Source: Streptococcus bovimastitidis (lineage in GTDB: Bacteria; Bacillota; Bacilli; Lactobacillales; Streptococcaceae). From it: DNA of 50,738 nt. Below, one piece after another: positions 33,908-45,599 of the stretch (its first letter is position 1; every line of letters begins with the position of its first letter). A program made the translations under genes and the position numbers. The notes under the pieces are model-generated. The model was not told where the DNA came from and searched no databases. It saw only the letters and a list, made by a program, of their open reading frames with translations. Location of the stretch: contig NZ_LZDD01000001.1 of the NCBI RefSeq assembly GCF_001885095.1, forward strand, positions 1,082,136 to 1,132,873, read 5' to 3'.

Positions 33908-35455
33908 TTAATGTCTGAAGTGGCGAACTCCTGTAAAAATCATGGTGATACCATGTTTATTTGCTGCATCAATGGATTCTTGGTCACGAACTGAGCCACC
34001 AGGTTGAATAATAGCTTTGATGCCAGCTGCTGCAATTTCTTCAATGTTATCCGCAAATGGGAAAAAGGCATCACTAGCCAAGGCTGCTCCTTCTAGACGA
34101 TCCTTAGCTTGCTCAATAGCAATACGAACAGAAGCTACACGGTTTGTTTGACCAGGTCCAACACCAAGAGTCATATGATTATTGGCGATCAAGATACCAT
34201 TTGACTTCACGTACTTGATGGCGCGCCAAGCAAATTCCAAGGCTTCTTTTTCTTCTGGGCTTGGTTGACGATCGGTAACAACTTCCCAAGCCTCTGCTTT
34301 TTCCTCAACAACATCCTGATTTTGAACCAGCATACCACCGACAACACCTGTGTATTCCGCCTCAATCTCAGAAGCATCTTGCCCTTCAAATGGCAATTGG
34401 AGGATACGAAGGTTTTTCTTCTTGTTTGTGAGAATGGCTAGCGCTTCATCAGAATAGCTTGGTGCAATGATGATCTCAAGGAAGATAGGGTGCATTTTCT
34501 CAGCTGTCGCTTTGTCAACTTCTCTGTTAAGAACAACAATTCCACCAAAGATAGAAACAGAATCTGCCTCATAGGCATAGTCCCAAGCTTTTTCGATAGT
34601 GTCAGCTTGGCCGATGCCACATGGATTCATGTGTTTAAGAGCTACGACTGTTGGGCGCTCTTTGAAGTCACGGATAATGCGGATAGCCGCGTCAGCGTCA
34701 CGAATGTTATTGAAAGATAATTCTTTCCCATTCAATTGTTTAGCTGAAGCTATAGAATAATCCGTTGGCAAGGCTTTTTGATAGAAGTCAGCCCCTTGTT
34801 GTGGATTTTCACCATAGCGCATTTCTTGTTTCAAGTCGTAAGTGAGGGTTAATTTTTCTGGTTTTGTTTCACCCACTTGGGCAGTGAAATATTCGGCAAT
34901 CAAGGCATCATAAGCTGCGGTGTGGCGGAAAACTTTAGCTGCCAAAGCCTGACGCGTTTCGTATTTGGTTTCCCCGATTTCTTTTAATTCTGCTAGCACG
35001 GGCGCATAGTCAACTGGGTCGACAATAACGGTTACGCTGGCATGGTTTTTGGCTGCCGAGCGCAGCATTGATGGACCACCGATGTCGATATTTTCAACTG
35101 CTGAAGCATAAGTGACGTCTGGTTTTAAGATGGTTTCTTTGAATGGGTAAAGGTTAACCACAACCAAATCAATCAATTCAATGGCATTATCTTTAGCTGC
35201 TTGTAAGTGGGTATCCAAATCGCGACGAGCTAGAAGACCCCCATGAATGTTGGGATGAAGGGTTTTGACACGGCCATCCATCATTTCTGGGAAACCTGTC
35301 ACATCATCAATGGCGACGGTATCAAGACCTGCTGCATCAAGGGCAGTCTTAGTCCCACCTGTTGAGATAATATCCCAACCAAGGCTTTTTAATTCTTGGG
35401 CAAAGTCTACAATGCCCGCTTTATCTGAAACTGAAATCAGTGCACGTTTTGTCAT
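33908..35455 (-). CDS. purH: Bifunctional AICAR transformylase/IMP cyclohydrolase
   Basis: Catalyses the last two steps to IMP. The 515 residues have an N-terminal MGS-like cyclohydrolase domain ([56 protein letters not shown]) and a C-terminal AICAR formyltransferase domain ([11 protein letters not shown], about 274-284; [30 protein letters not shown]). It is the last gene of the purC-L-F-M-N-H block. AAGGAAG-like sequence precedes the ATG. Confidence 0.97.
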   Translation of the reverse strand: MTKRALISVSDKAGIVDFAQELKSLGWDIISTGGTKTALDAAGLDTVAIDDVTGFPEMMDGRVKTLHPNIHGGLLARRDLDTHLQAAKDNAIELIDLVVVNLYPFKETILKPDVTYASAVENIDIGGPSMLRSAAKNHASVTVIVDPVDYAPVLAELKEIGETKYETRQALAAKVFRHTAAYDALIAEYFTAQVGETKPEKLTLTYDLKQEMRYGENPQQGADFYQKALPTDYSIASAKQLNGKELSFNNIRDADAAIRIIRDFKERPTVVALKHMNPCGIGQADTIEKAWDYAYEADSVSIFGGIVVLNREVDKATAEKMHPIFLEIIIAPSYSDEALAILTNKKKNLRILQLPFEGQDASEIEAEYTGVVGGMLVQNQDVVEEKAEAWEVVTDRQPSPEEKEALEFAWRAIKYVKSNGILIANNHMTLGVGPGQTNRVASVRIAIEQAKDRLEGAALASDAFFPFADNIEEIAAAGIKAIIQPGGSVRDQESIDAANKHGITMIFTGVRHFRH

Positions 35456-35534
35456 CGTTCTTCCTTTTCTCTCTATATCTCAAAGTTTTCACATGATGTG
35501 AATAACTCATTTTTAACCATTTTATTTCTGACAA

Positions 35535-36095
35535 TCACTTGTCTGATTGCTCCCCTAAAAGTTCTTTGATGACCTCCGGATAAAGCTTATATTCTGCTTC
35601 ATGGATTCTGGCTTCAAAGCTTTCAATACTATCTTCTTGCAGGCGTGGGACACGGACTTGTTTGATAATTTGCCCAGTATCAACACCACTGTCCACCCAA
35701 TGAATGGTTACACCTGACTGATCAACACCTGCATTCCAAGCATCCTCGATGCCATGGGCACCTGGAAATTCTGGTAGATAGGCTGGATGAATGTTGATGA
35801 TTTTACCTTGGTAGGCTTCTAACAAGGTTGGTCCGACAATTTTCATGTAGCCTGCTAAACAAACCAAGTCAATACCATGTTCATCCAACATTTGGACAAT
35901 TTTTTCTTCATAGGCTTGCTTGTTGGCAAACTCTTTGAGCTCAAAAGCGACAGCTTGAACACCTAGCTTGTTGGCACGCTCTAAGACATAGGCATCGCGA
36001 TGGTCTGAAAAGACCAAGGCTACCTGGAACTGCTCGGCAATGACCTGAAAATTCGACCCATTACCAGAGGCAAAGACGGCTATTTTTTTGCTCAT
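35535..36095 (-). CDS. purN: GAR transformylase PurN
   Basis: Transfers a formyl group from 10-formyl-THF to GAR. The 186 residues start [19 protein letters not shown] and carry the catalytic region [15 protein letters not shown] (Asn and His, about 103-117) and [13 protein letters not shown] (Asp, about 134-146). Its ATG overlaps the purM stop (ATGA), so translation is coupled. Confidence 0.97.
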   Translation of the reverse strand: MSKKIAVFASGNGSNFQVIAEQFQVALVFSDHRDAYVLERANKLGVQAVAFELKEFANKQAYEEKIVQMLDEHGIDLVCLAGYMKIVGPTLLEAYQGKIINIHPAYLPEFPGAHGIEDAWNAGVDQSGVTIHWVDSGVDTGQIIKQVRVPRLQEDSIESFEARIHEAEYKLYPEVIKELLGEQSDK

Positions 36096-37114
36096 TTGAT
36101 GATAACACTCTTATCTTCTTTTTTAATGATTCGGCCAATTTCATAAACAGGTTCATCAAGCAATTCTTTAACACGCGCCACATGCTCTGGTTTAACCGCT
36201 AGCATGAGTCCAATACCCATATTAAAGATTTCGAACATTTCTTCATGTTTGATGTCGCCATATTTTTCCAAGGCTTTGAAGATTGGTAAAACAGGTACTT
36301 GAGCCTCATCAATTTCAGCTGCTAAATGGTCCGCAAACATCCGTGGCACATTTTCAATAAAGCCACCACCAGTGATGTGGGCAATGCCGTTAACCAATTT
36401 TTCTTTGACCAAGGGAAGAACAGCTTTCACATAGATGCGAGTTGGTTCTAATAGGACTTCTTTTAAAGCTTTGCCTTCAAGTTCAGGTAAGATAGCTTGG
36501 CCTTCATAGTCAGCAAATACACGACGTACAAGGGAGTAGCCGTTAGAATGAATACCGCTAGAAGCAAGGCCTAAAAGGATATCACCTTCAGCAACTTTTG
36601 AGCCATCAATAATTTCTGATTTCTCAGCCACACCGACTGCAAATCCAGCTAAATCGTAGTCGTCTTCACCATACATGCCTGGCATTTCGGCTGTTTCACC
36701 ACCAATAAGGGCAGCGCCAGCTTGGACACAACCTTCAGCAACACCAGCCACGACCTGTTCTAATTTGGCTGGTTCATTTTTACCAGTTGCAATATAGTCT
36801 AAGAAGTAAAGAGGTTCTGCTCCGGCAGCAATAATATCATTAACACACATGGCCACACAATCTTGTCCGATGGTGTCATGTTTATCATATTTGATGGCTA
36901 ACATCAGTTTGGTTCCAACACCGTCAGTGCCAGAAATCAAAACCGGTTCTTTAACACCTGTTTTCGAAAGGTCAAACATGCCACCGAAGCCACCTAGAGC
37001 TCCCATAACACCCGCACGTTCCGTCCGAGCTACATGTTTTTTAATCCGTTCTACAACTTCATAACCCGCTTCAACATCAACACCAGATTGAGCATAAGCA
37101 TTTTTTTCAGTCAT
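36092..37114 (-). CDS. purM: AIR synthetase PurM
   Basis: Closes the ring of FGAM to AIR with ATP. The 340 residues include [13 protein letters not shown] (about 60-72), the [27 protein letters not shown] block (about 80-106), [11 protein letters not shown] and [13 protein letters not shown], all typical. It overlaps purN and is 149 bases from purF. Confidence 0.97.
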   Translation of the reverse strand: MTEKNAYAQSGVDVEAGYEVVERIKKHVARTERAGVMGALGGFGGMFDLSKTGVKEPVLISGTDGVGTKLMLAIKYDKHDTIGQDCVAMCVNDIIAAGAEPLYFLDYIATGKNEPAKLEQVVAGVAEGCVQAGAALIGGETAEMPGMYGEDDYDLAGFAVGVAEKSEIIDGSKVAEGDILLGLASSGIHSNGYSLVRRVFADYEGQAILPELEGKALKEVLLEPTRIYVKAVLPLVKEKLVNGIAHITGGGFIENVPRMFADHLAAEIDEAQVPVLPIFKALEKYGDIKHEEMFEIFNMGIGLMLAVKPEHVARVKELLDEPVYEIGRIIKKEDKSVIIK

Positions 37115-37210
37115 TTGATTTTTCCTTTTCCTTTAAACAAATCTTGATTAGAGAGGCAACTCGAGAAAATAAAGTCGCTAGTTCTTTGTTTCGATCTAGT
37201 GGTATCTTTA

Positions 37211-37235
37211 GGCAAATCGCATAATAGCGATTGCC
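37211..37235 (-). other. Hairpin in the purF-purM gap
   Basis: GGCAATCGC (37235-37227) and GCGATTTGCC (37220-37211) pair with one bulged base around a TATTAT loop, followed by TAAAGATACC on the minus strand. There is no T-run. It may be an RNA stability or processing element. The rest of this 149-base gap shows nothing clear. Confidence 0.35.
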
Positions 37236-37263
37236 GCCTTGTGATAAGGGCGTTTACTCCCAA

Positions 37264-38718
37264 TCACTTAACATCATCAATAAAGAAACTTGTTTTTTCT
37301 TCTAAGCTCTTGACGTAAGCTTCTTCATAATCATAGAGGGGCGTTGGATACTCGCCATCAAAATAGGCAACACAGAGGCCGCCATTTGGGGCGTCTGTTT
37401 CAAGTCCAATAGATTCAATTAAGCCATCTAATGAGAGGTAAGTTAAACTATCTGCGCCGATAATCTTGCAGACTTCTTCGGCACTATGGTTGGCTGAAAT
37501 CAATTCTCGACGTGTTTGAATATCAATCCCGTAAAAACATGGGTATTTCAACTCTGGACTGCCGATTGCCACGTGAACTTCTTTGGCACCTGCCTCCCTC
37601 AGTAAGCTGACGATGCGACGTGACGTTGTTCCGCGAACGATGGAATCGTCAATCATGACCACGCGCTTGTCTTTAACCACGCCTGAAACAGCTGAAAGTT
37701 TCATACGAACGCCTTGTTCCCGTAATTCCTGAGTTGGCTGGATAAAGGTTCTTTGAGTGTATTGATTCTTCACCAGTCCCATCTCATTTGGCAATCCTGA
37801 TTCTTCTGCAAAGCCCATGGCTGCGGATAAAGAAGAATTAGGGACACCAATCACGATATCAGCTTCATGATGGAATTCCTGCGCTAGCCGTTTCCCCATC
37901 TTCTTACGCGCTGTATGGACGTTTACGCCATAAATGGTTGAGTCTGGCCGTGCAAAGTAGACGTACTCCATAGAACAAATAGCTAACTGTGTATCAGTTG
38001 TGTAGGTGTCAATTGTAATACCATTATCATCAATGGTGATCAATTCACCTGGCATGACATCACGTACCCATTTTGCACCGATAACTTCAAAGGCACATGT
38101 TTCACTGGAAATAATCCAAGCACCATTTGACATTTGCCCAATGGATAAGGGTCTGAATCCATTGGGATCAAGAGCCGCAATTAATTTATCTTCTGTCATC
38201 AAGAGATAAGCAAATCCACCTTTAACGGTATTTAGGGCCTCTTTAACTTTGCCAATATATTCTGGATGATGGCTACGACGGATCAAATGCATGAGAATTT
38301 CAGTATCTGAAGAGGCATTGAAGATTGCCCCTTCATGTTCTAATTCTTTTTTTAGTGAAATAGCATTAGTCAAATTCCCATTATGGCAAAGACCAAACTG
38401 AGCATCTGTAAAGTTATAGAGGAAAGGCTGGATATTGTTTATGGATGCTGTTCCAGCTGTCGCATAACGAACGTGTCCGATAGCTGCATTGCCGGTTAAT
38501 TTATCTAAGTCAGCTTGATTTTTAAAGACGTCGGAGAGAAGTCCTATATCGCGATGCTGATGGAGCTTACCATTGTTATTAGCAACAATGCCTGCCCCTT
38601 CTTGACCCCGGTGTTGTAAACTATGGAGTCCAAAATAAGTGACTTGGGCTGCTTGGGGATGACCCCAAATCCCGAAGACACCACACTCTTCATTGAGTGA
38701 TTTTACTTCGTATGTCAT
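37264..38718 (-). CDS. purF: Amidophosphoribosyltransferase PurF
   Basis: The first committed step: PRPP plus glutamine to phosphoribosylamine. From [11 protein letters not shown] the mature protein begins at C12 (CGVFGIWGH), the N-terminal nucleophile freed by propeptide cleavage. The product is 484 residues. The PRPP loop is [14 protein letters not shown] (about 357-370). The ATG at 38718 with GAGG five bases upstream is chosen over a longer start at 38748, which would remain clear of purL but lack family support. It is 33 bases after purL. Confidence 0.95.
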   Translation of the reverse strand: MTYEVKSLNEECGVFGIWGHPQAAQVTYFGLHSLQHRGQEGAGIVANNNGKLHQHRDIGLLSDVFKNQADLDKLTGNAAIGHVRYATAGTASINNIQPFLYNFTDAQFGLCHNGNLTNAISLKKELEHEGAIFNASSDTEILMHLIRRSHHPEYIGKVKEALNTVKGGFAYLLMTEDKLIAALDPNGFRPLSIGQMSNGAWIISSETCAFEVIGAKWVRDVMPGELITIDDNGITIDTYTTDTQLAICSMEYVYFARPDSTIYGVNVHTARKKMGKRLAQEFHHEADIVIGVPNSSLSAAMGFAEESGLPNEMGLVKNQYTQRTFIQPTQELREQGVRMKLSAVSGVVKDKRVVMIDDSIVRGTTSRRIVSLLREAGAKEVHVAIGSPELKYPCFYGIDIQTRRELISANHSAEEVCKIIGADSLTYLSLDGLIESIGLETDAPNGGLCVAYFDGEYPTPLYDYEEAYVKSLEEKTSFFIDDVK

Positions 38719-38751
38719 CTTAACCTCGTTTGTATTAGAATTTTTCAAATC

Positions 38752-41700
38752 TTATTTTCCAGTAAAGTAAGCTACCGCTGCGGCAAATAAGCCTTGATCT
38801 TTTTGTCCTGGAATATTTTGGAAGAGACCCTCTTCATAACGTTCTGAATGACCCATTTTCCCAATAATTTGACCATTTAGGCTGGTAAGGCCTTCAATAG
38901 CATGGCTTGAGCCATTTGGATTGTATTTGGAATCCATGCTTGGTTTACCCTCAAAATCAACGTACTGACTGAAGATTTGACCATTATCACGGAGAGCCGC
39001 AAATTCTTGATCAGTGACCACAAATTTACCTTCACCATGTGACACTGGAATAGCATGAATATCACCGACAGAAACTTTTGAAAGCCATGGGGAATTGGTA
39101 TTCGCAATCCGTGTTTCTACCATCTTGGCAACGTGCTGGTTAGCATCATTGTAAAAGAGTGTCGGACTCGTTTCACTGGCAGAATCAAAGTTTCCATAAG
39201 GAAGAAGTCCTGACTTAACCAAAGCTTGGAAGCCATTGCAGATACCAATAATCAGTCCACCTTTAGCAATAAAGGTATCAATGGCTGCACGGACCTTAGC
39301 GTTAAGGAGAATGTTAACAATAAATTTAGCAGAACCATCAGGTTCATCAGCTGCTGAGAAGCCACCGGCGAAGAAGATAATGTTAGCTTCTTCAATATTT
39401 GCCACCATGGTATCGACAGAAGCAACAATTGCTTCTTCATTCAAGGTTACAAATGCTACCATGTTGACTTTTGCCCCTTCTTTTTCGAAGGCTTTGGCTG
39501 AATCATATTCTGAGTTTGTTCCTGGGAAGACTGGAATGTAAACCGTTGGTTGAGCAATACTTTCAGTTGCTTTAATGACTTGTTTATTGTTGACTTCTGG
39601 GACTTGCGCTAGCTCTTGGGACTGAGTGAATGCTGTGGGATAGATATCTTCTAATTTGCCCTCAAAGGCCTCAAGAAGCTCTGCTCCTGGCATCTCAAGT
39701 CCGTTGACTGTTAAGGTAAAGTCTGGGATGGTGTAGCCTAGTTTTTCTGCGCCAGCGATTTCTTCGGTAGAAGTGAAGACAAAGCCACCTAATTGGCCTG
39801 AAAGACTGTCAGCTAGGTTGTCATGGGTGATTTGCGCACCGATTTGGTTACCGAAAGTCATTAGTGCTAGACTTTCCATGAGTCCGCCATATTTGATAGC
39901 AGATGCTGCAGTAATTTGGTGTTCTTTTTGGATTTTTTCAAAGTTTTGGAAGTTAGCCTTGATGCTTGTGAAGTCAATATCTTCAGAAATGGCTTGACCT
40001 GATAGATAGTAAATATACTGTCCAGCTGCTTTAAATTCTGGAGATAATACCTTATCAACATTAGCTGTTGTCACACCAAAGGCAACAAGTGTTGGTGGAA
40101 CGGTGATATCTTCAAAAGTTCCAGACATGGAGTCTTTACCACCAATTGATGGCAAGCCTAGTTGAGTTTGAGCTTCGACAGAACCAAGTAAAGCTGCAAG
40201 AGGTTGACCAAAGTTTTCAGCCAATTTATCCATACGTTGGAAATACTCTTGATAAGAGAAACGGGCCTTGCTCCAGTTGGCACCAGTAGCAACTAAACGT
40301 GCAGTTGCTTCAATAACAGCATAAGCTGCTCCGTGATAAGGTGACCATTCCGCAATATAAGGGTTGTAACCTTGAGCCATAACTGAAGCTGTCTTCGTAA
40401 CACCATTTTGAACTGGTAATTTTTGAACAGAACTTTCGGTTGGTGTCATTTGGTAACGACCACCTAAAGGATGATTAACGGTTGAACGACCTACAGAGCT
40501 ATCAAAAATGGTTTGGAGACCTTTTTGTGAAGCATGGTTTAATTCTGATAATAAGGCTTTTGTATCAGCTAATACCGTTTCTTGCGATGTTTTACGTTGA
40601 GCTGGTAAAGCGACGTTTTTATCAACAACTTTAGCATCAACCACAACACGAACGCCATTAGTATCAAGGAATGAGCGTTCAATATCAACAATAGTTTGAC
40701 CATTCCAAGTCATCACTAAATTGGCTTTTTCTGTCACCTTAGCAACAATAACCGCTTCAATATTTTCTAAATGACAAGCTTCAATAAAGGCTGCTGCATC
40801 TTCTGGAGCAACAACAACAGACATCCTTTCTTGTGATTCAGAGATGGCTATTTCAGTTCCGTTTAAGCCTTGGTATTTCAAAGGCACTTTGTCTAAATCG
40901 ATTTCTAAACCGTCAGCAAGTTCACCGATAGCCACACAGACACCACCAGCACCAAAGTCATTAGATTTCTTGATTAAACGTGTCACTTGACCATTACGGA
41001 AAAGACGTTGAATCTTACGTTCTTCAATGGCATTCCCTTTTTGGACTTCTGCACCAGCTGTTTCAACAGATTCAACAGTTTGTACTTTAGAAGAACCTGT
41101 GGCACCTCCGACACCGTCACGACCTGTTTTACCACCTAAAAGGATAACAAGGTCACCAGCTAGGGGTTTTTCCCGAACTACATTAGCTTTAGGAGCTGCA
41201 CCAACAACAGCACCCAACTCCATGCGTTTAGCCACAAAGCCTGGGTGGAAATATTCCTTAACATATGTAGTTGCTAGACCGATTTGGTTTCCGTATGAAG
41301 AATAGCCGTGCGCCGCAGTTTTTGAAATGACTTGTTGCGGTAATTTACCCTTACGTGTCTCCGAAAGCGGCATGGTGATATCGCCTGCGCCCGAAATACG
41401 CATGGCTTGATATACAAATGACCGACCCGATAATGGATCGCGGATGGCACCACCAATACAGGTCGCTGCACCACCAAAAGGTTCAATCTCAGTTGGATGG
41501 TTATGGGTTTCGTTTTTGAACATCAATAACCAAGGCTCTTTAACACCATTAACATCAACTTCAATTTCAATCGAACAAGCATTGATTTCATCTGAAACTT
41601 CCATGTCATCAAGACGGCCGTTAGCTCGCTCGTAACGACCAAAAATAGTCGCCATATCCATCAATGTTTGTGGCTTTTCAGAACGTCCTAATTCTGACCG

Positions 41701-42477
41701 CATAGCCAAGTACTTATCATAAGTTTCCTGCAACTGCTTTTCAAAACGAGAACCCGAAAAATCAATAGCTTTTAATTCTGTTTCAAAGGTTGTATGACGG
41801 CAATGGTCAGACCAGTAGGTATCAAGAACTTTTAATTCTGTTTCCGTTGGCACGCGCCCAATACCCTTGTAATAGTCTTGGATGAAGAGAAGATCATCCA
41901 CTTCCATGGCCAAGCCTTCTTTAACTTTATAAGCAGCAAAATCCTCTGCAGTATAAGAAGTGAAGAAATCTAAATTTGGAATGCTTTTATCAGACTCTGA
42001 AAAATCATGGTATTGAATACCTTGACTAATGTCTTTAAAACGAGAGTCCACAGGATTAAGCAAGTAAGCCTTAATAGCCGCCAAGTCGTCTTCTGCAATG
42101 TCTTTATTAACTAAGAATAGCTGCGCTGTATTGACGATGACATCTGAAGAACCACCTAAAAGTAGAATAGCTTCCTGAGAGCTGGCTGCGCGTTGATCAA
42201 ATTGCCCAGGTAGGGATTCAATGGCGAAAAAGGCATAATCCACTAAATCTGCCATCACATCTTCTTCAACTAAGATATTATCAGTCACTTGCTCAGCAAA
42301 AATTTGCTTCTCTGCCTTATCCATGAGTTGCTCACTTAACTGAAAAACATCGTAAACCTGAATAAGTCTTAATGTTTTTAAAGAAGCAACTTGTAAATTA
42401 TGTTTTAATTCTTTAACTAATGATTCTGACTTGATTTGAAAATCAGCTTTTTTCTCAACAAAAATCCGTTTATCCAT
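38752..42477 (-). CDS. purL: Phosphoribosylformylglycinamidine synthase PurL (single-chain)
   Basis: Converts FGAR to FGAM with ATP and glutamine. The 1241-residue product is the large type with N-terminal PurS-like, two AIRS-like and a C-terminal glutaminase domain. The central part shows SDHCRHTTF, ETHNHPTEIEPFGGAATCIGGAIRDPL and GGKTGRDGVGGATGSS. The last quarter has the glutaminase Cys in GICNGFQALVKSGLLP and the HGEGKF and His/Glu catalytic region. It has the lowest start in the operon relative to purC, 36 bases after it. Confidence 0.97.
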   Translation of the reverse strand: MDKRIFVEKKADFQIKSESLVKELKHNLQVASLKTLRLIQVYDVFQLSEQLMDKAEKQIFAEQVTDNILVEEDVMADLVDYAFFAIESLPGQFDQRAASSQEAILLLGGSSDVIVNTAQLFLVNKDIAEDDLAAIKAYLLNPVDSRFKDISQGIQYHDFSESDKSIPNLDFFTSYTAEDFAAYKVKEGLAMEVDDLLFIQDYYKGIGRVPTETELKVLDTYWSDHCRHTTFETELKAIDFSGSRFEKQLQETYDKYLAMRSELGRSEKPQTLMDMATIFGRYERANGRLDDMEVSDEINACSIEIEVDVNGVKEPWLLMFKNETHNHPTEIEPFGGAATCIGGAIRDPLSGRSFVYQAMRISGAGDITMPLSETRKGKLPQQVISKTAAHGYSSYGNQIGLATTYVKEYFHPGFVAKRMELGAVVGAAPKANVVREKPLAGDLVILLGGKTGRDGVGGATGSSKVQTVESVETAGAEVQKGNAIEERKIQRLFRNGQVTRLIKKSNDFGAGGVCVAIGELADGLEIDLDKVPLKYQGLNGTEIAISESQERMSVVVAPEDAAAFIEACHLENIEAVIVAKVTEKANLVMTWNGQTIVDIERSFLDTNGVRVVVDAKVVDKNVALPAQRKTSQETVLADTKALLSELNHASQKGLQTIFDSSVGRSTVNHPLGGRYQMTPTESSVQKLPVQNGVTKTASVMAQGYNPYIAEWSPYHGAAYAVIEATARLVATGANWSKARFSYQEYFQRMDKLAENFGQPLAALLGSVEAQTQLGLPSIGGKDSMSGTFEDITVPPTLVAFGVTTANVDKVLSPEFKAAGQYIYYLSGQAISEDIDFTSIKANFQNFEKIQKEHQITAASAIKYGGLMESLALMTFGNQIGAQITHDNLADSLSGQLGGFVFTSTEEIAGAEKLGYTIPDFTLTVNGLEMPGAELLEAFEGKLEDIYPTAFTQSQELAQVPEVNNKQVIKATESIAQPTVYIPVFPGTNSEYDSAKAFEKEGAKVNMVAFVTLNEEAIVASVDTMVANIEEANIIFFAGGFSAADEPDGSAKFIVNILLNAKVRAAIDTFIAKGGLIIGICNGFQALVKSGLLPYGNFDSASETSPTLFYNDANQHVAKMVETRIANTNSPWLSKVSVGDIHAIPVSHGEGKFVVTDQEFAALRDNGQIFSQYVDFEGKPSMDSKYNPNGSSHAIEGLTSLNGQIIGKMGHSERYEEGLFQNIPGQKDQGLFAAAVAYFTGK

Positions 42478-42513
42478 TTTTTATCCTTTTGTACTTTTTT
42501 CGTTAGCTATCAA

Positions 42514-43221
42514 TTAATTTGCAGCTCTTAACTTATCCAATACCTCTTGGTAGACATCTGTTAAACTGCCTAAATCACGTCTAAAGACATCCTTGTCCAT
42601 ATGGTTACCTTGGGCATCCCAAAGACGACAGTTATCAGGAGAAAACTCATCTGCTAAGATAATATGACCTTCTTTATCAAAACCAAACTCTAATTTGAAG
42701 TCGATCAAGCGGAGATCAATCTCTTTAAACCATTGGCTGAGAAGCTCATTAACACGTCTGGTCTCTGCTTTGATATAGGCGATATCTTGAGGACTAGCAA
42801 TTTTTAAAAATTGAATATGTTCCTCATTAATAAAAGGATCGTCTAGTTCGTCTTTTTTATAGTAGAATTCAATAATTGGTTCTTCTAATTGAAGCCCTTC
42901 TTCAACACCAAAGCGTTTTGAGAAAGAACCCGCTGTTACATTACGAAGAACAACTTCTAAAGGAATAATAGTGACTTTTTTATTAAGTTGTTCTGTTTCC
43001 GAAATTTGCTTAATAAAGTGTGTTTTAACGCCGGCTTGGTTTAATTTTTCAAAAATTAAAGATGAAATCTGATTATTTAAAACTCCCTTGCCTGAGATTG
43101 TCTCTTTACGAGCACCATTCAACATAGTCGCTTGATCCTTGTAAACGGATTTAATAACATCCTGATCCTCAGTAGCATAGATGTCCTTAGCTTTCCCGGA
43201 ATAAATTAGGTTCTTGTTCAT
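42514..43221 (-). CDS. purC: SAICAR synthetase PurC
   Basis: Adds aspartate to CAIR. From [18 protein letters not shown] the product is 235 residues, the usual length. It has [24 protein letters not shown] ([20 protein letters not shown], about 84-103), [27 protein letters not shown] (about 174-200) and related blocks. GAAAGGCG lies before this ATG; a start at 43263 has no family support. It is first in the purCLFMNH operon behind a PurR box. Confidence 0.96.
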   Translation of the reverse strand: MNKNLIYSGKAKDIYATEDQDVIKSVYKDQATMLNGARKETISGKGVLNNQISSLIFEKLNQAGVKTHFIKQISETEQLNKKVTIIPLEVVLRNVTAGSFSKRFGVEEGLQLEEPIIEFYYKKDELDDPFINEEHIQFLKIASPQDIAYIKAETRRVNELLSQWFKEIDLRLIDFKLEFGFDKEGHIILADEFSPDNCRLWDAQGNHMDKDVFRRDLGSLTDVYQEVLDKLRAAN

Positions 43222-43253
43222 TAATTGTTCGCCTTTCATATACTTTCGAATAA

Positions 43254-43282
43254 AGAATAACATATATAAGGATAATATTCAA
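43254..43282 (-). promoter_or_regulatory. purC promoter (TTGAAT-17-TATTCT)
   Basis: TTGAAT at 43277-43282 and TATTCT at 43254-43259 on the minus strand are 17 bases apart. The predicted start site near 43247 gives a leader of about 26 bases. The weak -10 fits a promoter that needs an activator. Confidence 0.6.
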
Positions 43283-43315
43283 CGTTTTGTCGACAATTAA
43301 CAAAAATGTAATTTT

Positions 43316-43329
43316 AAACGTTCGGTTTT
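43316..43329 (-). promoter_or_regulatory. PurR box upstream of purC
   Basis: AAAACCGAACGTTT on the minus strand matches the PurBox AWWWCCGAACWWT at all but one position. The central G (43323) lies about 76 bases before the predicted start site, which is the spacing reported for PurR-activated promoters of Lactococcus lactis. PurR bound to PRPP would activate the purine operon here. Confidence 0.75.
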
Positions 43330-43378
43330 TATTTCTGTTTACTCATTTTCTTCCCAGAAAATGAGCAAATTGGATAAC

Positions 43379-43406
43379 AAAAAAGAGGCATGCCCCTTTT
43401 AGGCAT
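43379..43406 (-). terminator. acpP terminator
   Basis: ATGCC and GGCAT flank a TAAAAGG loop, with CTCTTTTTTG following on the minus strand. It lies just after the acpP stop and upstream of the purC regulatory region. Confidence 0.6.
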
Positions 43407-43419
43407 TACCCCTTTATTC

Positions 43420-43665
43420 TTATTTTGCCAATCGGCCTTCAAGATAATCAATCAGATTACTGATTTTTGTTAAATCTTCAACATCCTCATCAGGTATACT
43501 AATATTAAAAACATCCTCAACATTAATAATAAATTCTGTTAATTCAATGGAATCAACTGCGATATCATCTTTCAAGCTTGTTTCTTCTGTCAGAACGAAA
43601 TCTTTTGTATCATCCTGTTCAATCATTATTTCTTGTAATTTTACTAAAATAGCTTCTCTAGTCAT
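43420..43665 (-). CDS. acpP: Acyl carrier protein, PlsX-linked
   Basis: An 81-residue ACP that carries acyl chains on a phosphopantetheine arm attached to the serine of DSIEL (about residue 38). A second ACP in the fab cluster is usual in streptococci, and this one is paired with plsX. The start overlaps the plsX stop, so translation is coupled. AGGAG precedes the ATG. Confidence 0.94.
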   Translation of the reverse strand: MTREAILVKLQEIMIEQDDTKDFVLTEETSLKDDIAVDSIELTEFIINVEDVFNISIPDEDVEDLTKISNLIDYLEGRLAK

Positions 43666-44665
43666 TGCTACTAGTCTCCTTAGAAAATTCTTCTACTAAT
43701 TGTCCAACCACATCAGTTTCTAACATGGAACTAATTTGTTTAATGGTATAGAAAATGGATTTGGCATCACTGGAACCATGCGATTTTACAACTGGTGCTT
43801 TGAGGCCGAAGAGTACCGCTCCACCAGCTCCGGAGTAATCCAGTGAATTCTTCATGTCCATCAAGCTGTCCTTCAATAGAAGGGCTCCCAACTTAGCTTT
43901 AATGCCACCACCTTTGATGGATGTTTTTAACTGCTTCATAATACTTAGTGCTGTTCCTTCGATGGATTTAAGCACGGCATTTCCGGTAAAACCATCCGCA
44001 ACAACGACGTCCGCTACTCCGCCCATGAGGTCACGAGCTTCGATATTTCCAATAAAGTTAAGGCTTGGGTCTGCCACCAATAGGTCATAAGTTTCTTTAC
44101 GAAGCGGGTCACCTTTGGTTTCTTCTGTTCCATTATTGAGGAGACCGACTCGTGGTTGAGCGATGCCTCTAAGGTTTTTTGCATAAAAAGAGCCTAATAT
44201 AGCGTATTGATGCAAGTGAGATGCTGTATTTTCAGCATTTGCTCCTAGGTCAAGCATGTCAAACCCTTGTTGATTATTTGTTGGTAAGGTTGATAATAGA
44301 CCTGGTCGGTCTACACCTTTAATACGACCAACAACAAAGAGTCCTGCTGCTAATAAGGCACCTGTATTTCCAGCTGAGAGCACAGCTTGCGCCTGACCTT
44401 CTTTAACAGCTTTGGCAGCTAAGACCATTGAAGCGTTTTTCTTTCGTCGAATAGCTTTAGCCGGTTCATCATCAGAGTTGATTTTTTCATCGGTATGAAC
44501 AATCGTTACACGGTCTGATGGGGTTAAATAAGTTTTTATTTTTTCCTGATCTCCATACAATTGAATCTGAATATCAGAAAAACTTTCTATAGCTTTATTT
44601 ACACCTTCTACAATAGCTTTGGGTGCATTGTCTCCACCCATGGCATCAACAGCGATAATTTTCAT
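43658..44665 (-). CDS. plsX: Phosphate acyltransferase PlsX
   Basis: Makes acyl-phosphate from acyl-ACP for the PlsX/PlsY phospholipid pathway. From [21 protein letters not shown] the product is 335 residues. Conserved blocks are [13 protein letters not shown] ([11 protein letters not shown], about 78-88), [12 protein letters not shown] (about 97-108) and [16 protein letters not shown]. The ATG at 44665 has GGAG ten bases upstream; a longer start at 44692 is less likely. An extended -10 lies upstream. Confidence 0.96.
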   Translation of the reverse strand: MKIIAVDAMGGDNAPKAIVEGVNKAIESFSDIQIQLYGDQEKIKTYLTPSDRVTIVHTDEKINSDDEPAKAIRRKKNASMVLAAKAVKEGQAQAVLSAGNTGALLAAGLFVVGRIKGVDRPGLLSTLPTNNQQGFDMLDLGANAENTASHLHQYAILGSFYAKNLRGIAQPRVGLLNNGTEETKGDPLRKETYDLLVADPSLNFIGNIEARDLMGGVADVVVADGFTGNAVLKSIEGTALSIMKQLKTSIKGGGIKAKLGALLLKDSLMDMKNSLDYSGAGGAVLFGLKAPVVKSHGSSDAKSIFYTIKQISSMLETDVVGQLVEEFSKETSSND

Positions 44666-44712
44666 GTGATTGCAACTCCTTTTACCTTCCATTAGCTTGG
44701 AATAACGACCTT

Positions 44713-44721
44713 ATTATAGCA
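44713..44721 (-). promoter_or_regulatory. plsX promoter (extended -10 TGC-TATAAT)
   Basis: TGC-TATAAT spans 44721-44713 on the minus strand, with AAGGTC following, nearly the same as the box ahead of ruvB. The -35 region is weak. Here a normal leader of about 40 bases precedes the ATG. Confidence 0.65.
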
Positions 44722-44825
44722 TAAAGTCATATCATTTCACAGTAGCTAGGTGTGTATCTGATACCTGAAAAAGCTTATTCTATGCAAAAGTGCTCGCCGA
44801 TTCCAATCGACTAACTCTTCAAAGG

Positions 44826-45599
44826 TTATTTTGAAGGATCATTGGATTTCATAATCTGACCCCATTGGTCTAAGTCATCAATAAATTTTTTGCTCTTTAA
44901 ATGAATACCAACATAGTCTTCATAAAGTTCATCAATGAACTGTCTTAGTTTAGCCTTCATTTCAGGCTTTAAAGAGATGATTTTTAAGTCATCAAAATGG
45001 ACATTTTGAAATTGATCCAATAAATAGAGAACATTCGGATCTAAGTGATTACGATGCGCGTCCTCTTGCAAATGTTGCGGACATAAAGGTCCAGAATACT
45101 TATGCGAGAAATCAAATGGCAAGCCAACACGATGACAAAAGACACACTCATGGAAATTCAAACGAACACCAAAGCGTTCCAAGATTTGAATTTCAAAAAT
45201 ATTGGTCACAATTTCATAATCTAAGCCTTCTTCCATCAAATCTAGGGTTTTCTTCAGAAAGGCAAAGAGCTGACTGTCAGCCTCATTATCTGGAATGGCA
45301 GCATCTGCTAATGACATGACATAGGAAGCATAGGCTAAGCGATAAAGATCCTGGTTAATGTTAGGATAAGTTTCCATAGCGTTGTAATCATCAATATAGG
45401 ATAGTCCTGTTTGGTTAATCTTCATTAAAAAGTCAGCGACAGTTAAGGGGTGAATAACTGAAGCCACTTTTGATTTACTGGCATGTTTGACAAAGAACAT
45501 CCGTTTTCCTGCTATTTCAGTAAAAATCTTAACCAATTTATCGTCTTCACGATAGTTTTTATTGTATAGGACCAGTCCAAGACTTTCTTTATTGTCCAT
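44826..45599 (-). CDS. recO: DNA repair protein RecO
   Basis: Helps load RecA on SSB-coated DNA with RecR, and is needed in recombination and transformation. The 257 residues have the N-terminal OB-fold ([24 protein letters not shown]) and a zinc-like C-terminal part ([14 protein letters not shown] ... PLCPQHL). The start overlaps the aminotransferase stop by 11 bases, so the two are coupled. The length is typical. Confidence 0.93.
   Translation of the reverse strand: MDNKESLGLVLYNKNYREDDKLVKIFTEIAGKRMFFVKHASKSKVASVIHPLTVADFLMKINQTGLSYIDDYNAMETYPNINQDLYRLAYASYVMSLADAAIPDNEADSQLFAFLKKTLDLMEEGLDYEIVTNIFEIQILERFGVRLNFHECVFCHRVGLPFDFSHKYSGPLCPQHLQEDAHRNHLDPNVLYLLDQFQNVHFDDLKIISLKPEMKAKLRQFIDELYEDYVGIHLKSKKFIDDLDQWGQIMKSNDPSK

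Noticed and set aside
43243..43252. TTCGAATA on the plus strand near the purC start
   Set aside because: It points away from purC, no plus-strand gene follows and the T-tract is only three bases.
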